A DNA stretch of 64,000 bases from Photobacterium aphoticum (GTDB lineage: Bacteria; Pseudomonadota; Gammaproteobacteria; Enterobacterales; Vibrionaceae): NCBI RefSeq assembly GCF_001029435.1, contig NZ_LDOV01000010.1, forward strand, positions 434,001-498,000, in the 5' to 3' direction. A program made the position numbers and the translations under genes. The notes under the pieces were generated by a model. That model worked only from the letters and a program-made list of their open reading frames with translations, had not been told where the DNA came from and made no database searches. This document shows positions 43,911 through 52,429 of this stretch, piece by piece. How positions within the stretch are numbered: the first letter of the stretch is position 1; each line of letters starts with the position of its first letter.

Positions 43911-45350
43911 ATGAAAAAATACGTCCTATTGCTATCACTGTTACTGCTGGGCCCCAAAGCGGCACTGGCGGAAAATTTGCCAGAACGCTTATCAGCCGTT
44001 CGCGCTGAGCTATTGGCCAGTGAACCCGTTGCGACGTATGACTTCAGACAACTGCAAAGTCAGTACCCCGACGCGCTGATTTTGCACGAATCATTGTTGC
44101 CACAATCTGCTGACTACCCACTGAAATCGTTACAACGCCTTTATAAAAGCTCGCTGTCCTGTAAAGGACCGTGGCCTGTTACGCCGTTGTTGACGCAGCC
44201 TTTAGTGTTTACCCGCGCTATTTGTAATAACACTGTTCTCCCTATTGGTTGGTTCACCCGAGCTGGGTATATCCATCCCGGCGGTGGTAGCTATGCGCAG
44301 CGTTATCTGCAAAAGCATCCGGATATGCTCGAAAAACTCCATCCGTTTTTGCATATTCAGGAGCGAGAACTCGCGCCCACCAATACCATTCTCGGGCGTT
44401 TGCAGCGCATGAGCAGCGAAGAAATTCAGGTGTACATTGCCGGTGCAGAAGCCTTTGTATCTAATGGGGAACTGTGGATCCGTAATGGCAATGAATACCA
44501 CATTTACAGTCAGGTTGTCTGGGCGCCCATCATGGGCAAATTCGATGTGAATTTTACCCGCTTGAACCAAACCGGCTTTTGTACCCTTAAAAGTGGCAAC
44601 ATTTGTTGGGAAGAGGAAGACAAATCACATTTAACCCTCTATCTCTTGGTCGGGCTATTGGTTATTAATGTCGGTCTATTGTTTGGCTGGGGATTCTACC
44701 GTTGGCGGATCCGTCGACGTGCCATGCAAGAGCGCATGTTGGTGTTGCAAATTCTGACACACGAACTGCGTACACCGATAGCAAGTTTGGCTATGACAGT
44801 AGAAGGTTTCCGACGTAATTTTGATGCTTTGCCGGAAACCTTATATGATGAGTTTAGACGTCTGACGGAAGACTCACGACGTTTACGACAGCTGGCCGAG
44901 GCCAGTAAAGATTATCTTCAGGCGAATCAACAAGAACTGAGCGTTCAACCCCTAGAATCATTCAATGAATGGGTGGAATACTTGAGTGAACCTTATGAGG
45001 TTAACCTTGAGTTAGCGGAAGATCGTCCTGTCGACGTGAACATTTATTGGTTAGGAACGTGCATCGACAACTTGCTATCCAATGCAAATAAATATGGCGT
45101 AAAGCCCGTAACATTAACATCATCGTTCAATAACGGAAAATTGATTGTAAGCGTTTCAGATAATGGACAGCTTGGCTCAAAAGATTGGGCCAGATTAAGG
45201 AAGCCCTTCGTAAGTGAAAGAGGTCTAGGGCTTGGTCTTACTATCGTTGAATCGATGATTCGCAGAATGGGTGGACGGATGAAACTCATCGGCCCCCCAA
45301 CAACTTTTATATTGGAGATACCGTGTGAATCAAACTCTGCTTCTGGTTGA
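43911..45350 (+). CDS. vxrA: Sensor histidine kinase VxrA (DUF3404)
   Basis: A 479-residue envelope sensor. It has a signal peptide (1-20), a periplasmic DUF3404 domain of about 220 residues with four scattered Cys, a membrane helix (about 242-262), the H-box ILTHELRTPIASLAM with His284, the N-box CIDNLLSNANKYG, and RGLGLGLTIVESM. In Vibrio cholerae the VxrAB (WigKR) system responds to cell-wall damage and controls peptidoglycan synthesis, type VI secretion and biofilm. The adjoining pntAB genes, as I recall, are also its neighbours there, which supports the identification. The stop overlaps the vxrB start by 26 bases. Confidence 0.9.
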   Translation: MKKYVLLLSLLLLGPKAALAENLPERLSAVRAELLASEPVATYDFRQLQSQYPDALILHESLLPQSADYPLKSLQRLYKSSLSCKGPWPVTPLLTQPLVFTRAICNNTVLPIGWFTRAGYIHPGGGSYAQRYLQKHPDMLEKLHPFLHIQERELAPTNTILGRLQRMSSEEIQVYIAGAEAFVSNGELWIRNGNEYHIYSQVVWAPIMGKFDVNFTRLNQTGFCTLKSGNICWEEEDKSHLTLYLLVGLLVINVGLLFGWGFYRWRIRRRAMQERMLVLQILTHELRTPIASLAMTVEGFRRNFDALPETLYDEFRRLTEDSRRLRQLAEASKDYLQANQQELSVQPLESFNEWVEYLSEPYEVNLELAEDRPVDVNIYWLGTCIDNLLSNANKYGVKPVTLTSSFNNGKLIVSVSDNGQLGSKDWARLRKPFVSERGLGLGLTIVESMIRRMGGRMKLIGPPTTFILEIPCESNSASG

Positions 45351-45987
45351 AGATGACCGCAACCTTGCCGATGGTTTACTCGAGAGCTTGAAAGAAGCTG
45401 GTTACAACTGCCTATACGCAGATTGTGCAACCCAAGTCGCCTCGCTATGGCAAAATGCCGATTTGGTGATTTTGGACCGACAGTTACCAGAAGGTGACTC
45501 ACTGAGCTACCTGCATGGCTGGTTAGGTATCAAGCATGTACCTGTGATTTTGTTGACCGCTATGGTCTCAGTCTCTGACAAAGTGATTGGTCTGGACTCT
45601 GGCGCCAAAGACTACCTGACAAAGCCCTTTGCTGAAGAAGAACTGCTGGCGCGTATTCGCTTGCACTTACGTACTGGTGCGCCGGATATGCCATCCACCA
45701 ACGTTGTGAAAGTGGGTGATATCAGCATTGATTTGGACAGCCGTGACGTGGTGCTGGCAGGTAGCAGCATTACCTTGACCCGTACTGAATTTGAATTGTT
45801 GGTGTTCCTTGCGAAACATGCAGGCCGTGTGTTTACCCGTGATGAGCTATTGGATCAGGTATGGGGTTACAACCATTACCCGACAACACGTACGGTCGAT
45901 ACTCATATTCTGCAGCTTCGCCAGAAACTGCCGGGTATCGAGATTGAAACTTTACGTGGGGTAGGTTACCGGATGAAATCAGCGTAA
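45325..45987 (+). CDS. vxrB: Response regulator VxrB
   Basis: A 220-residue OmpR-type regulator. The receiver domain (1-115) has LVEDDRN, phospho-Asp51 in LVILDRQLPEG, the Thr of LLTAM and Lys of YLTKPF. The C-terminal winged helix (about 130-218) has LTRTEFELLVFLAKHAGRVFTRDELL in its usual form and TVDTHILQLRQKL. It is phosphorylated by VxrA, with which it overlaps. GTG start within the vxrA reading frame; translationally coupled. In V. cholerae it activates cell-wall genes and represses or activates type VI secretion according to context. Confidence 0.93.
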   Translation: MNQTLLLVEDDRNLADGLLESLKEAGYNCLYADCATQVASLWQNADLVILDRQLPEGDSLSYLHGWLGIKHVPVILLTAMVSVSDKVIGLDSGAKDYLTKPFAEEELLARIRLHLRTGAPDMPSTNVVKVGDISIDLDSRDVVLAGSSITLTRTEFELLVFLAKHAGRVFTRDELLDQVWGYNHYPTTRTVDTHILQLRQKLPGIEIETLRGVGYRMKSA

Positions 45988-45989
45988 CC

Positions 45990-46853
45990 ATGTCGAAACT
46001 GTCACTGACGTGTTCACTGCTGCTGTTGCAGTCGGCCTTAATGGTCCCGACTGCAACGGCTAAGTGGTTTATGAACCAAGATTTATTCACCGTTGCTCAC
46101 CAAAAATTGCTGGAAGGGAAGACCAATGAGAGCTTTGGCTCGATGGTTCAGGCCTGGCAGCAAAGCCCATCTGCCGAACAACAAAACAACCTCAATGAAC
46201 TGCTGCAACTGGCAATCACCGAAGACTGTGGTCACAGCTTAGATCGCACGGCACTGCCTTCCTGGTTAACCAGTGTGGTGATCCAGCGTGAAATGGTGCA
46301 GAACCAAAACCAGATCTTGCCAAGATTGGCCATTAATGGCACCGCAGAACGCCGTATTACAGAGATCAAGTTCATCCATTGGCCCGATCAGGTTATCTTG
46401 TCAGCGACCCCGAAACTGAACAATGGGGGGTATTTCTCACTGGAAACCCGCCGGTTGGAAAAAGCCAGCAGTGAGGGCTTGTATCAGTTAGTGATCAACG
46501 GTGATGGGGATGTGAGCTTCAAAACCTGGGTGTTGCTGACCCGCCCGCAAAGTAAGCAGCGCATTGGCTGGATTGACAGTCGCAGCTGGCGTATCGAGCG
46601 GAATGGCTTGCCTGATCGCGCGTGTCCATCGCCGGTATTGTCCATGAATGTCTACGATCTGGAAGACACGTCCTGGACGCCGCTGTGGACAGAAAACGTT
46701 GACGGAAAATTACCGACAACGCTGCCTAAGCTGGATTTACCGGATGGGCGTTATTGGCTGAGCGTGGGAGTCATTGAAAGTCGCTGGCAGGGCGAGATTG
46801 GTATTCTGGATATTCAAAGCATCACAAGACCGGTTGATCACTCGGGTTTATAA
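45990..46853 (+). CDS. vxrC: VxrC, DUF2861 periplasmic protein
   Basis: A 287-residue exported protein with a signal peptide (cleavage near TATA-KW) and the DUF2861 family layout: an N-terminal helical repeat-like region (LFTVAHQKLLEGKTNESFGSMVQAWQ in two halves) followed by a beta-rich C-terminal domain (DLPDGRYWLSVGV). It starts two bases after the vxrB stop. DUF2861 genes are the third gene in vxr operons, and its role is presumed accessory to envelope sensing. Of the usual vxrD and vxrE genes I see none here. Confidence 0.85.
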   Translation: MSKLSLTCSLLLLQSALMVPTATAKWFMNQDLFTVAHQKLLEGKTNESFGSMVQAWQQSPSAEQQNNLNELLQLAITEDCGHSLDRTALPSWLTSVVIQREMVQNQNQILPRLAINGTAERRITEIKFIHWPDQVILSATPKLNNGGYFSLETRRLEKASSEGLYQLVINGDGDVSFKTWVLLTRPQSKQRIGWIDSRSWRIERNGLPDRACPSPVLSMNVYDLEDTSWTPLWTENVDGKLPTTLPKLDLPDGRYWLSVGVIESRWQGEIGILDIQSITRPVDHSGL

Positions 46854-46874
46854 CCCTTTAGCGTGATTTATCAA

Positions 46875-46922
46875 AAGGTGCATTTTCATTGCAACTTTAA
46901 AGGTGTATTATATATGCATCTT
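46875..46922 (+). promoter_or_regulatory. Two tandem NsrR-like operators upstream of nnrS
   Basis: Box 2 (46900-46922) is AAGGTGTAT-N5-ATGCATCTT and box 1 (46875-46897) is AAGGTGCAT-N5-TTGCAACTT. Both fit the known gammaproteobacterial NsrR pattern of ATGyAT half-sites in inverted orientation, centres 25 bases apart. Box 2 contains TATTATATAT and probably overlaps the -10 element. Confidence 0.78.
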
Positions 46923-46943
46923 TAAAGCGCGGTGTACGTAACT

Positions 46944-48161
46944 ATGATGCAAATTCTTGATAATGAAAAAGAACAGAAAATTCTGCCGCTTTTTCGTCTC
47001 GCTTTTCGACCTTTTTTTCTTGCTGCCAGCGTCTTTTCTGTCGTCGCGATGTTGATGTGGGCGCTGTTCTGGTCAGGGAAGCTTAGCCCTGTGGGCTGGA
47101 TGTATAACAACCCGATTTGGTGGCACGGTCATGAAATGCTGTTTGGCTTCACCGGCGCTATCATCGTCGGATTCTTGCTGACTGCCGTCCAAAACTGGAC
47201 TGGGAATCCCGGTGTAAGAGGGGGCAAACTGGCCTTCATTTTTGGATTGTGGCTGGTTGCCCGTATCGCCTTCCTGATCGCCTCGCCACATTGGGTATGG
47301 ATGGTGATTGATCTACTATGGATGCCCCTTGCCGCGTACTTTTTAGCGGTACCTATCTTGATCCGTAAGCAGTGGAATAACCTGTTCTTTGTACCGCTGA
47401 TTGTTCTGATGACGGCACTAAACGCCCTGTACCACATCAATGTACTTAATGCGGGGACTTTACCGCCATTCTTGTCTACCCATGCACTCTCTATGATGAC
47501 AGTCATGGTCATCAGCTTGATTGTGCTGATTGTTGGCGGACGCGTAATCCCGTTCTTTACCTGGCGTGGCACACAGTCAGAGCCGATCACGCGCATTAAA
47601 GGGTTAGAACTGGCTGCGCTTATTCCTACGTGGTTGTTGCTACTTAATGTGTTGTTGCCTGTACCTGACGCAATCAGTCAGGTGTCTTTACCGGTACTGT
47701 TAACCGTCACCGCGCTTTGCCACCTGGTTCGTTTTATGCGTTGGCGGACCTTGTCTACCTGTCGAGTGCCGCTACTGTGGTTATTGCATTTTGCGTATTT
47801 AGCGATGGTTGTAGGACTGCTTTTATTGGCGCTTTATCATGTGAATGGTGCAGTGTCTGAAAGTATTGCCCTGCATGTACTGACCGTTGGTGGTATTGGT
47901 TGCATGATTTTAGCGATGATTGCGCGTGTTTCACTGGGTCATACCGGACGAAATTTGCAGGTTGGCCGTTGGATAGTACTGGCCTTTGTGACGTTGGTGT
48001 TAGCAACGCTGACCCGCACATTGATGATTTACCTGTGGCCAGCGTTGACCATACAGGGTTATGTGATTTCTGCCATTTTGTGGGCCGTGGCGTTTGTGAT
48101 TTTTACTGTGGTGTATTTCCCTGTACTTACACAGCCGCGCGTTGATGGCCGTCCGGGCTAG
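46944..48161 (+). CDS. nnrS: NnrS family haem- and copper-containing membrane protein
   Basis: A 405-residue integral membrane protein with about 12 hydrophobic helices. NnrS features are LFRLAFRPFFLAAS near the start, WHGHEMLFGFTGAIIVGFLLTAVQNWTG in two adjoining parts, GGRVIPFF and HVLTVGGIGCMILAMIARVSLGHTGR. NnrS proteins help bacteria resist nitric oxide, by limiting formation of iron-nitrosyl damage, and are NsrR targets. The ATG at 46944 is preferred over a GTG at 46932. The operator pair upstream supports NO control. It is not part of the vxr operon, since 90 bases and the NsrR sites separate them. Confidence 0.92.
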   Translation: MMQILDNEKEQKILPLFRLAFRPFFLAASVFSVVAMLMWALFWSGKLSPVGWMYNNPIWWHGHEMLFGFTGAIIVGFLLTAVQNWTGNPGVRGGKLAFIFGLWLVARIAFLIASPHWVWMVIDLLWMPLAAYFLAVPILIRKQWNNLFFVPLIVLMTALNALYHINVLNAGTLPPFLSTHALSMMTVMVISLIVLIVGGRVIPFFTWRGTQSEPITRIKGLELAALIPTWLLLLNVLLPVPDAISQVSLPVLLTVTALCHLVRFMRWRTLSTCRVPLLWLLHFAYLAMVVGLLLLALYHVNGAVSESIALHVLTVGGIGCMILAMIARVSLGHTGRNLQVGRWIVLAFVTLVLATLTRTLMIYLWPALTIQGYVISAILWAVAFVIFTVVYFPVLTQPRVDGRPG

Positions 48162-48247
48162 CGATAGCCATCAGGGAAAACTAAAGCAGATGACAAGGTG
48201 GGGGAAAATCCCTAAACTAGCGTTTTTTCTTCTTGGGTAATTGATTT

Positions 48248-48433
48248 ATGTTTAATAACACGCCAACACTGACTCACGCGCAGCAACAAGAAGCTGCTGA
48301 CAAAATTCATGAGTTAATGGCACAAGGGATCAGCAGCGGCGAAGCGATCATGATCGTAGCGAACGCAATCCGAGAAGCCGAAGCGAAAAAGCTAGAAGCG
48401 AACAAGCAAGAAGTGGAAGAAGACGCAGAATAA
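48248..48433 (+). CDS. yoaH: YoaH family protein
   Basis: A 61-residue acidic protein whose core ([35 protein letters not shown], given only as family evidence in pieces) matches YoaH/UPF0181, a small conserved gammaproteobacterial family of unknown function. A hairpin terminator follows 35 bases after the stop. Confidence 0.88.
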   Translation: MFNNTPTLTHAQQQEAADKIHELMAQGISSGEAIMIVANAIREAEAKKLEANKQEVEEDAE

Positions 48434-48467
48434 ACACGCTTTGTCGCATTGCTTTACAAAAACTTAT

Positions 48468-48496
48468 AAACGGTCACCGAAAGGTGGCCGTTTTTT
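48468..48496 (+). terminator. Terminator after yoaH
   Basis: AACGGTCACC / GGTGGCCGTT (one T-G pair) with a GAAA tetraloop, then six T. It lies upstream of the next gene's start. Confidence 0.85.
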
Positions 48497-48614
48497 CATC
48501 AAAGCGTGCAATAAATCTCAGATGTTTCATGTCGGATCGGTAAAATCGGTACTAAGTACACCCGCGTTTATTCGGTATTGGCAGTGGGAAAAAGTTCGAG
48601 ATATTGGGGGGCAG

Positions 48615-49130
48615 ATGAATAATCGTTATCTAAAGGCGTGCACGCTAGCACGGGCAAAACACAAAGGGCAGATGTATGGAGATTTACCCTATTATGTGCA
48701 TCTAGAAGCCGTGTCGCGTTTAGCCAGCCCCTTTGGTACCAATGCGATGATTGTGGCGCAGTTGCATGATGTGATGGAAGATACGGGCACCGGTATCAAT
48801 GAATTGATCTCAGATTTTGGTTTCGTGGTAGCTGACGCAGTGAAATACATTTCTGACAGTCAATTACCGGATCGAAAAGCACGTAAAGAAGAAATTAATG
48901 GTCGATTATCTGTATTAAGTCCAGATGAAGAGTCGGCAAGAATTGCATTGATTGTGAAGGCCTGTGACCGATTGGCAAATGTACGGGCCAGCCTATCTTG
49001 CAAAGAGAATTATTACGAACAATACCAGATGGAGCATGCTGACTTCAGAAAAGCCGTGTACCGGCAGGGATTGTGTGAAGCCATTTGGTGGGAATTGGAT
49101 AACCTATTGCGCCATTCAGAAGCGTCATGA
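48615..49130 (+). CDS. Small HD-domain alarmone hydrolase-like protein (SpoT hydrolase/MESH1 type)
   Basis: A 171-residue single-domain protein. It keeps the Mn-binding and catalytic pattern of the (p)ppGpp hydrolase domain of SpoT/RelA: His in YYVHLEAVS, HD-x2-ED in AQLHDVMEDTG, and the later Asp/Asn in KACDRLANVRAS. No synthetase, TGS or ACT domain is attached. It would remove pyrophosphate from (p)ppGpp or act on a related nucleotide. The longer frame from 48441 reads through the yoaH terminator, so I use ATG 48615, preceded by GGGGGG. No partner toxin-like synthetase lies nearby. Confidence 0.75.
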   Translation: MNNRYLKACTLARAKHKGQMYGDLPYYVHLEAVSRLASPFGTNAMIVAQLHDVMEDTGTGINELISDFGFVVADAVKYISDSQLPDRKARKEEINGRLSVLSPDEESARIALIVKACDRLANVRASLSCKENYYEQYQMEHADFRKAVYRQGLCEAIWWELDNLLRHSEAS

Positions 49131-49161
49131 TGGCCACCATTTCTGTGTATCTATAATAGAA

Positions 49162-49184
49162 AAGGGCTCATCATGAGCCCTTTG
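49162..49184. terminator. Bidirectional terminator between the alarmone hydrolase-like gene and nadE
   Basis: AAAGGGCTCAT / ATGAGCCCTTT with a single-base centre lies between the two convergent genes. T-tracts are short on both sides. Confidence 0.7.
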
Positions 49185-49204
49185 TTGTTATCTGAACGTG
49201 CAGA

Positions 49205-50041
49205 TTATTCTTCGTCGTAAATCGTTGGGATAGGCTTACGTTTGTGCTGTGTGGCCTTGTAAATGCCCACCAAACGATCGGTGACGGCTTGGTCAACCTC
49301 ACGGCCTTCCAGGAAGTCATCGATTTGATCATACGTCACCATCAGCGCGTCTTCGTCCGCTTTCTGTGGTGCCAGCTCTTCCAGATCCGCCGTAGGGACT
49401 TTCTGTACCAATTGCTCAGGTGCACCCAGATGTGCAGCCAGAGAGCGTACCTGGCGCTTATTCAAGCCAAACAGCGGAGCAAGGTCACACGCGCCATCAC
49501 CGAACTTAGTGTAGAAACCTGTGATGTTCTCTGCTGAATGGTCAGTACCCAGCACCAAGCCACCCACAAGGCCAGCAATTTCATACTGGGCAATCATGCG
49601 TGTACGCGCTTTTACGTTACCTTTCACAAAGTCGACTTTTGCCGCGTCAGCAGGGATCAGACCGGTGCCATCAAGTGCAAACAGGGTGCTGGCGTGCGTA
49701 CCGTCTACACCGTCTTTGATGTTTACGCTAACGGAGTGAGAAGGCTGAATAAAAGAGAGGGCAAGTTGAGCTTCATCTTCGTCTTGCTGCTCACCGTAAG
49801 GCAAACGCACAGCAATAAATTGATAAGCATCGGTTGATTCTTGCTTATTCAAATCCTCAACGGCAAGTTGTGCTAGTCGACCGCAGGTTGTTGAATCTAC
49901 ACCACCACTGATGCCGAGTACCAGCGACTGGCAACGTGATTGCTTCAGTTTGAGTTGAATGAAAGCGATACGACGCGCAATTTCAAACTCAACATCAATC
50001 GCTGGCAACACACGCATTTCTTGGCGAATGAGCTCTTCCAT
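49205..50041 (-). CDS. nadE: Ammonia-dependent NAD+ synthetase NadE
   Basis: A 278-residue enzyme that amidates deamido-NAD to NAD+ with ATP and ammonia, the last step of NAD synthesis. The PP-loop [41 protein letters not shown] and [14 protein letters not shown] are all diagnostic. No glutaminase domain is attached, and the length agrees with E. coli NadE (275). The frame extends 14 codons upstream, but ATG 50041 has GAGGA at good spacing. It is divergent from a NadD-like gene, so two NAD-synthesis activities share one promoter region. Confidence 0.96.
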   Translation of the reverse strand: MEELIRQEMRVLPAIDVEFEIARRIAFIQLKLKQSRCQSLVLGISGGVDSTTCGRLAQLAVEDLNKQESTDAYQFIAVRLPYGEQQDEDEAQLALSFIQPSHSVSVNIKDGVDGTHASTLFALDGTGLIPADAAKVDFVKGNVKARTRMIAQYEIAGLVGGLVLGTDHSAENITGFYTKFGDGACDLAPLFGLNKRQVRSLAAHLGAPEQLVQKVPTADLEELAPQKADEDALMVTYDQIDDFLEGREVDQAVTDRLVGIYKATQHKRKPIPTIYDEE

Positions 50042-50224
50042 AGTCAATGAATCCTCAGGGCTTTGCCCGCTTTGTAACCACATGACGTTAGGTAATGCAA
50101 AAAATAAGTGAAATGCATTAAACCTTTTGCAAAATCATGCGATAACTCTATGTCAGGATCAATCCTCTCGTGCTAATAAAATGGAATTAGCAATGAAACG
50201 GCTTAAAAAAGGGGCATTCTAGAC

Positions 50225-50746
50225 ATGACAGCATCAATCGCCATCTTTGGTAGTGCATTTAATCCACCGAGTTTAGGGCATCAATCCGTCATTACACGGT
50301 TAGGGCATTTTGATCAGGTATTACTGCTTCCCAGCTTTCGTCATGCCTGGGGAAAGAACATGCTGGATTATGACTCGCGTTGTCAGTTGGTGTCTGCCTT
50401 CATTGAGGATATACAACAGCCTAACGTGACCTTGTCACGTATAGAGGAAGACATTGCTGTCGGTGATGAAGCGATCACCACCTTTGCCGTATTAGAAGCG
50501 CTGGAAGAGCGACATCCGAATGCGAATTTAACCTTCGTGATAGGGCCGGATAATTTTCTGAATTTCAGCAAATTCTATAAAGCGGATGCGATCATGACCC
50601 GTTGGCAAGTGTTAGCGTGTCCAGAGACAGTACCGGTAAGAAGCACGGATATTCGTGATCACATTATCAATAATCGCACTGTCTCACACCTGACAACGCC
50701 AAAGGTTGCTAATATGTTGCGAGAAAAGGGCTGGTATAGCCAGTAA
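50225..50746 (+). CDS. Nicotinate-nucleotide adenylyltransferase-like protein (NadD family)
   Basis: A 173-residue nucleotidyltransferase. The T/HIGH signature is present as GSAFNPPSLGHQSVI and the second motif as RSTDIRD near the C-terminus. This fold makes deamido-NAD from nicotinate mononucleotide. It is shorter than E. coli NadD (213 aa) and its GSAFNPP start differs from the common GGTFDP, so it may be a second, NadD-like enzyme and not the essential one. Divergent position next to nadE supports a role in NAD metabolism. Confidence 0.82.
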   Translation: MTASIAIFGSAFNPPSLGHQSVITRLGHFDQVLLLPSFRHAWGKNMLDYDSRCQLVSAFIEDIQQPNVTLSRIEEDIAVGDEAITTFAVLEALEERHPNANLTFVIGPDNFLNFSKFYKADAIMTRWQVLACPETVPVRSTDIRDHIINNRTVSHLTTPKVANMLREKGWYSQ

Positions 50747-50776
50747 GGTTTCTCCAACAAGGTTTTGTTTCGGTTG

Positions 50777-51370
50777 ATGATACATCAATCCCTATTTATG
50801 ACATGTAGTAGCAGTAGAAAGATGTTGGTTTCATACTTTCTGGCTGGTTTGTCTTTAACCGTTTTCCCTGCTCAGTTGAGCGCATGTACCTCGATGGATG
50901 AGGCGGCATTCGCGAACCTGACGGCAGCGCAACAAAAGGCACACCTTGCATCTTGTTCTAATGAAGACTCGCCGCAAAAAGCAGTGACGAGTCATGATAC
51001 CGTCAGTCAAGAGACGGTTTATTCCTCGTCGAAGCGGGAATCCACTCAACGTTTGAATTGGAAAGACGACAGTACAACACCGAAGGGAAGTTTTTGGGAT
51101 AACTGGGCGAAACAACTCGACGCGCCGGTGTTATCATCAAATTCAGATGAGAGCTTCTATGGCCTTGGATTCTGGTTGCCTGATCGCTTTGCCAATGAAG
51201 ATATTCAGTTTGATGACACCATGGAGTGGATCAAAAAATACGGCTTACAGATGAGCTTTGGTATTGGTGGGGAAGACGGGGAATCACCGCGTGTTCGGTT
51301 TGATTACCGATGGCATGAGGAAAGCGATTTGGATGATGTGTTCATCCAGGTGGAAATTCCCTTTCAGTGA
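50777..51370 (+). CDS. Secreted hypothetical protein
   Basis: I do not recognise the family. The N-terminus carries a signal-like segment (RKMLVSYFLAGLSLTVFPA, cleavage near LSA-C), so it is exported and might be a lipoprotein, though the region before Cys is not an ideal lipobox. The mature part is polar and acidic, Ser/Thr-rich, with a C-terminal beta pattern (MSFGIGGEDGESPRVRFDYRW, DVFIQVEIPF) that resembles an outer-membrane strand end. Several starts are possible (50765, 50777, 50798, 50822); none has a strong ribosome site. A terminator follows. Confidence 0.6.
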   Translation: MIHQSLFMTCSSSRKMLVSYFLAGLSLTVFPAQLSACTSMDEAAFANLTAAQQKAHLASCSNEDSPQKAVTSHDTVSQETVYSSSKRESTQRLNWKDDSTTPKGSFWDNWAKQLDAPVLSSNSDESFYGLGFWLPDRFANEDIQFDDTMEWIKKYGLQMSFGIGGEDGESPRVRFDYRWHEESDLDDVFIQVEIPFQ

Positions 51371-51399
51371 CCAGTATCAGTGGCACAAAAGTCATAACA

Positions 51400-51427
51400 A
51401 AAGCGGCGTGAATCACGCCGCTTTTTT
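51400..51427 (+). terminator. Terminator after the secreted hypothetical gene
   Basis: 11-bp stem AAAGCGGCGTG / CACGCCGCTTT with an AAT loop and a T run; it can also serve the convergent minus-strand gene. Confidence 0.9.
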
Positions 51428-51473
51428 ATTTCTATAACCGATCTAGTGTGTCGCTCAACTCACGACATACATC

Positions 51474-52157
51474 TTACAGGCTTTCACCAAGAATCGGCTC
51501 TGCCATGGCAGTAATCAGTGCTGGCGAAGTGTGTAGTGCTTCAGCAATTTGCTCGACGTTACGGCCAGAGCGTGACAGACGCAGCGCTTCACGCATCAGC
51601 AAGCAGGTTTGAATCTCTTTGGCAGAGAAGCCGACATACGCCGCGACAACGTCTGCTGCTTCACTGTTAGTGACCCTGTCACCTTGAATTAACTGTGTCA
51701 GCACTGGCAAGTGTTCAGCAGCAAGACCCGGTGCGATAGACGGTGTCTTCACTTTCAATTTTGCCACTTGGTCACCCAATACGCGCAACAGGTTGCCAGA
51801 TTCACCCGTCATTGGCAGTTCGTCGCCACGCTTTTGTGCGCTGGCCAGTGTATTGGCTACCGCACCAATCAGCGGGGTGACTGTGAAATAGCCGGCTTCA
51901 CGACATACAGGCGATGTCAGGCGGGCAGAGAACGCCACAGTATGGTATTGCGTGCCAGGCAATACGGTCATTGCATGCAGACAGTCAAAAGGGATGAAGA
52001 AGCCTTGGCCTGCTGTGACGGTAAATTCCTGTTGGCCCAAACGGATTAATGCGCAGCCTTTGCTGACGATCAGCATCACGGCTTGAGGGCTTTTACGGCG
52101 GGCGCCAACATGAAGAAAGGGTTGTTTATAGGTCGAAAAATCGATGGCCTGTTTCAT
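51474..52157 (-). CDS. AraC-type cupin protein with a reduced C-terminal DNA-binding region
   Basis: A 227-residue protein. The N-terminal cupin (VMLIVSKGCALIRLGQQEF, GQGFFIPFDCLHAMTVL) is like that of AraC-family regulators. The C-terminal part should be two helix-turn-helix units of about 100 residues. Here it is shorter and I recognise only one probable unit (GRNVEQIAEALHTSPALITAM); the usual conserved end with P-x-x-Y/F-R is missing. It may be a divergent regulator or a sensor-like protein acting with a partner. Start codon ATG at 52157 has a weak site (AGAGATTCACT). Confidence 0.7.
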   Translation of the reverse strand: MKQAIDFSTYKQPFLHVGARRKSPQAVMLIVSKGCALIRLGQQEFTVTAGQGFFIPFDCLHAMTVLPGTQYHTVAFSARLTSPVCREAGYFTVTPLIGAVANTLASAQKRGDELPMTGESGNLLRVLGDQVAKLKVKTPSIAPGLAAEHLPVLTQLIQGDRVTNSEAADVVAAYVGFSAKEIQTCLLMREALRLSRSGRNVEQIAEALHTSPALITAMAEPILGESL

Positions 52158-52429
52158 AGTGAATCTCTAGCAAAAATGCCCACACATCTTCGTCTGTTTT
52201 CGGGTTAGCGTCAACTGAAGCACGGGGTTTGAGTGAAAAGTGTTGCAGAATGCGCTATTAATGTCGGAACAGAGGCAGAAAAGTGGCGGTAAATTGTGTA
52301 AAGTGGTGAAACTTCTCGCAGATTTTTCTGGTAAGACCTCCAACCATTATAGTGTTTGAGGTTATCTCATTGGGATCACTTTGAATTCTGCGTAAAATAC
52401 CGCAGTTTTTTATTATATGAAGCCGAATT

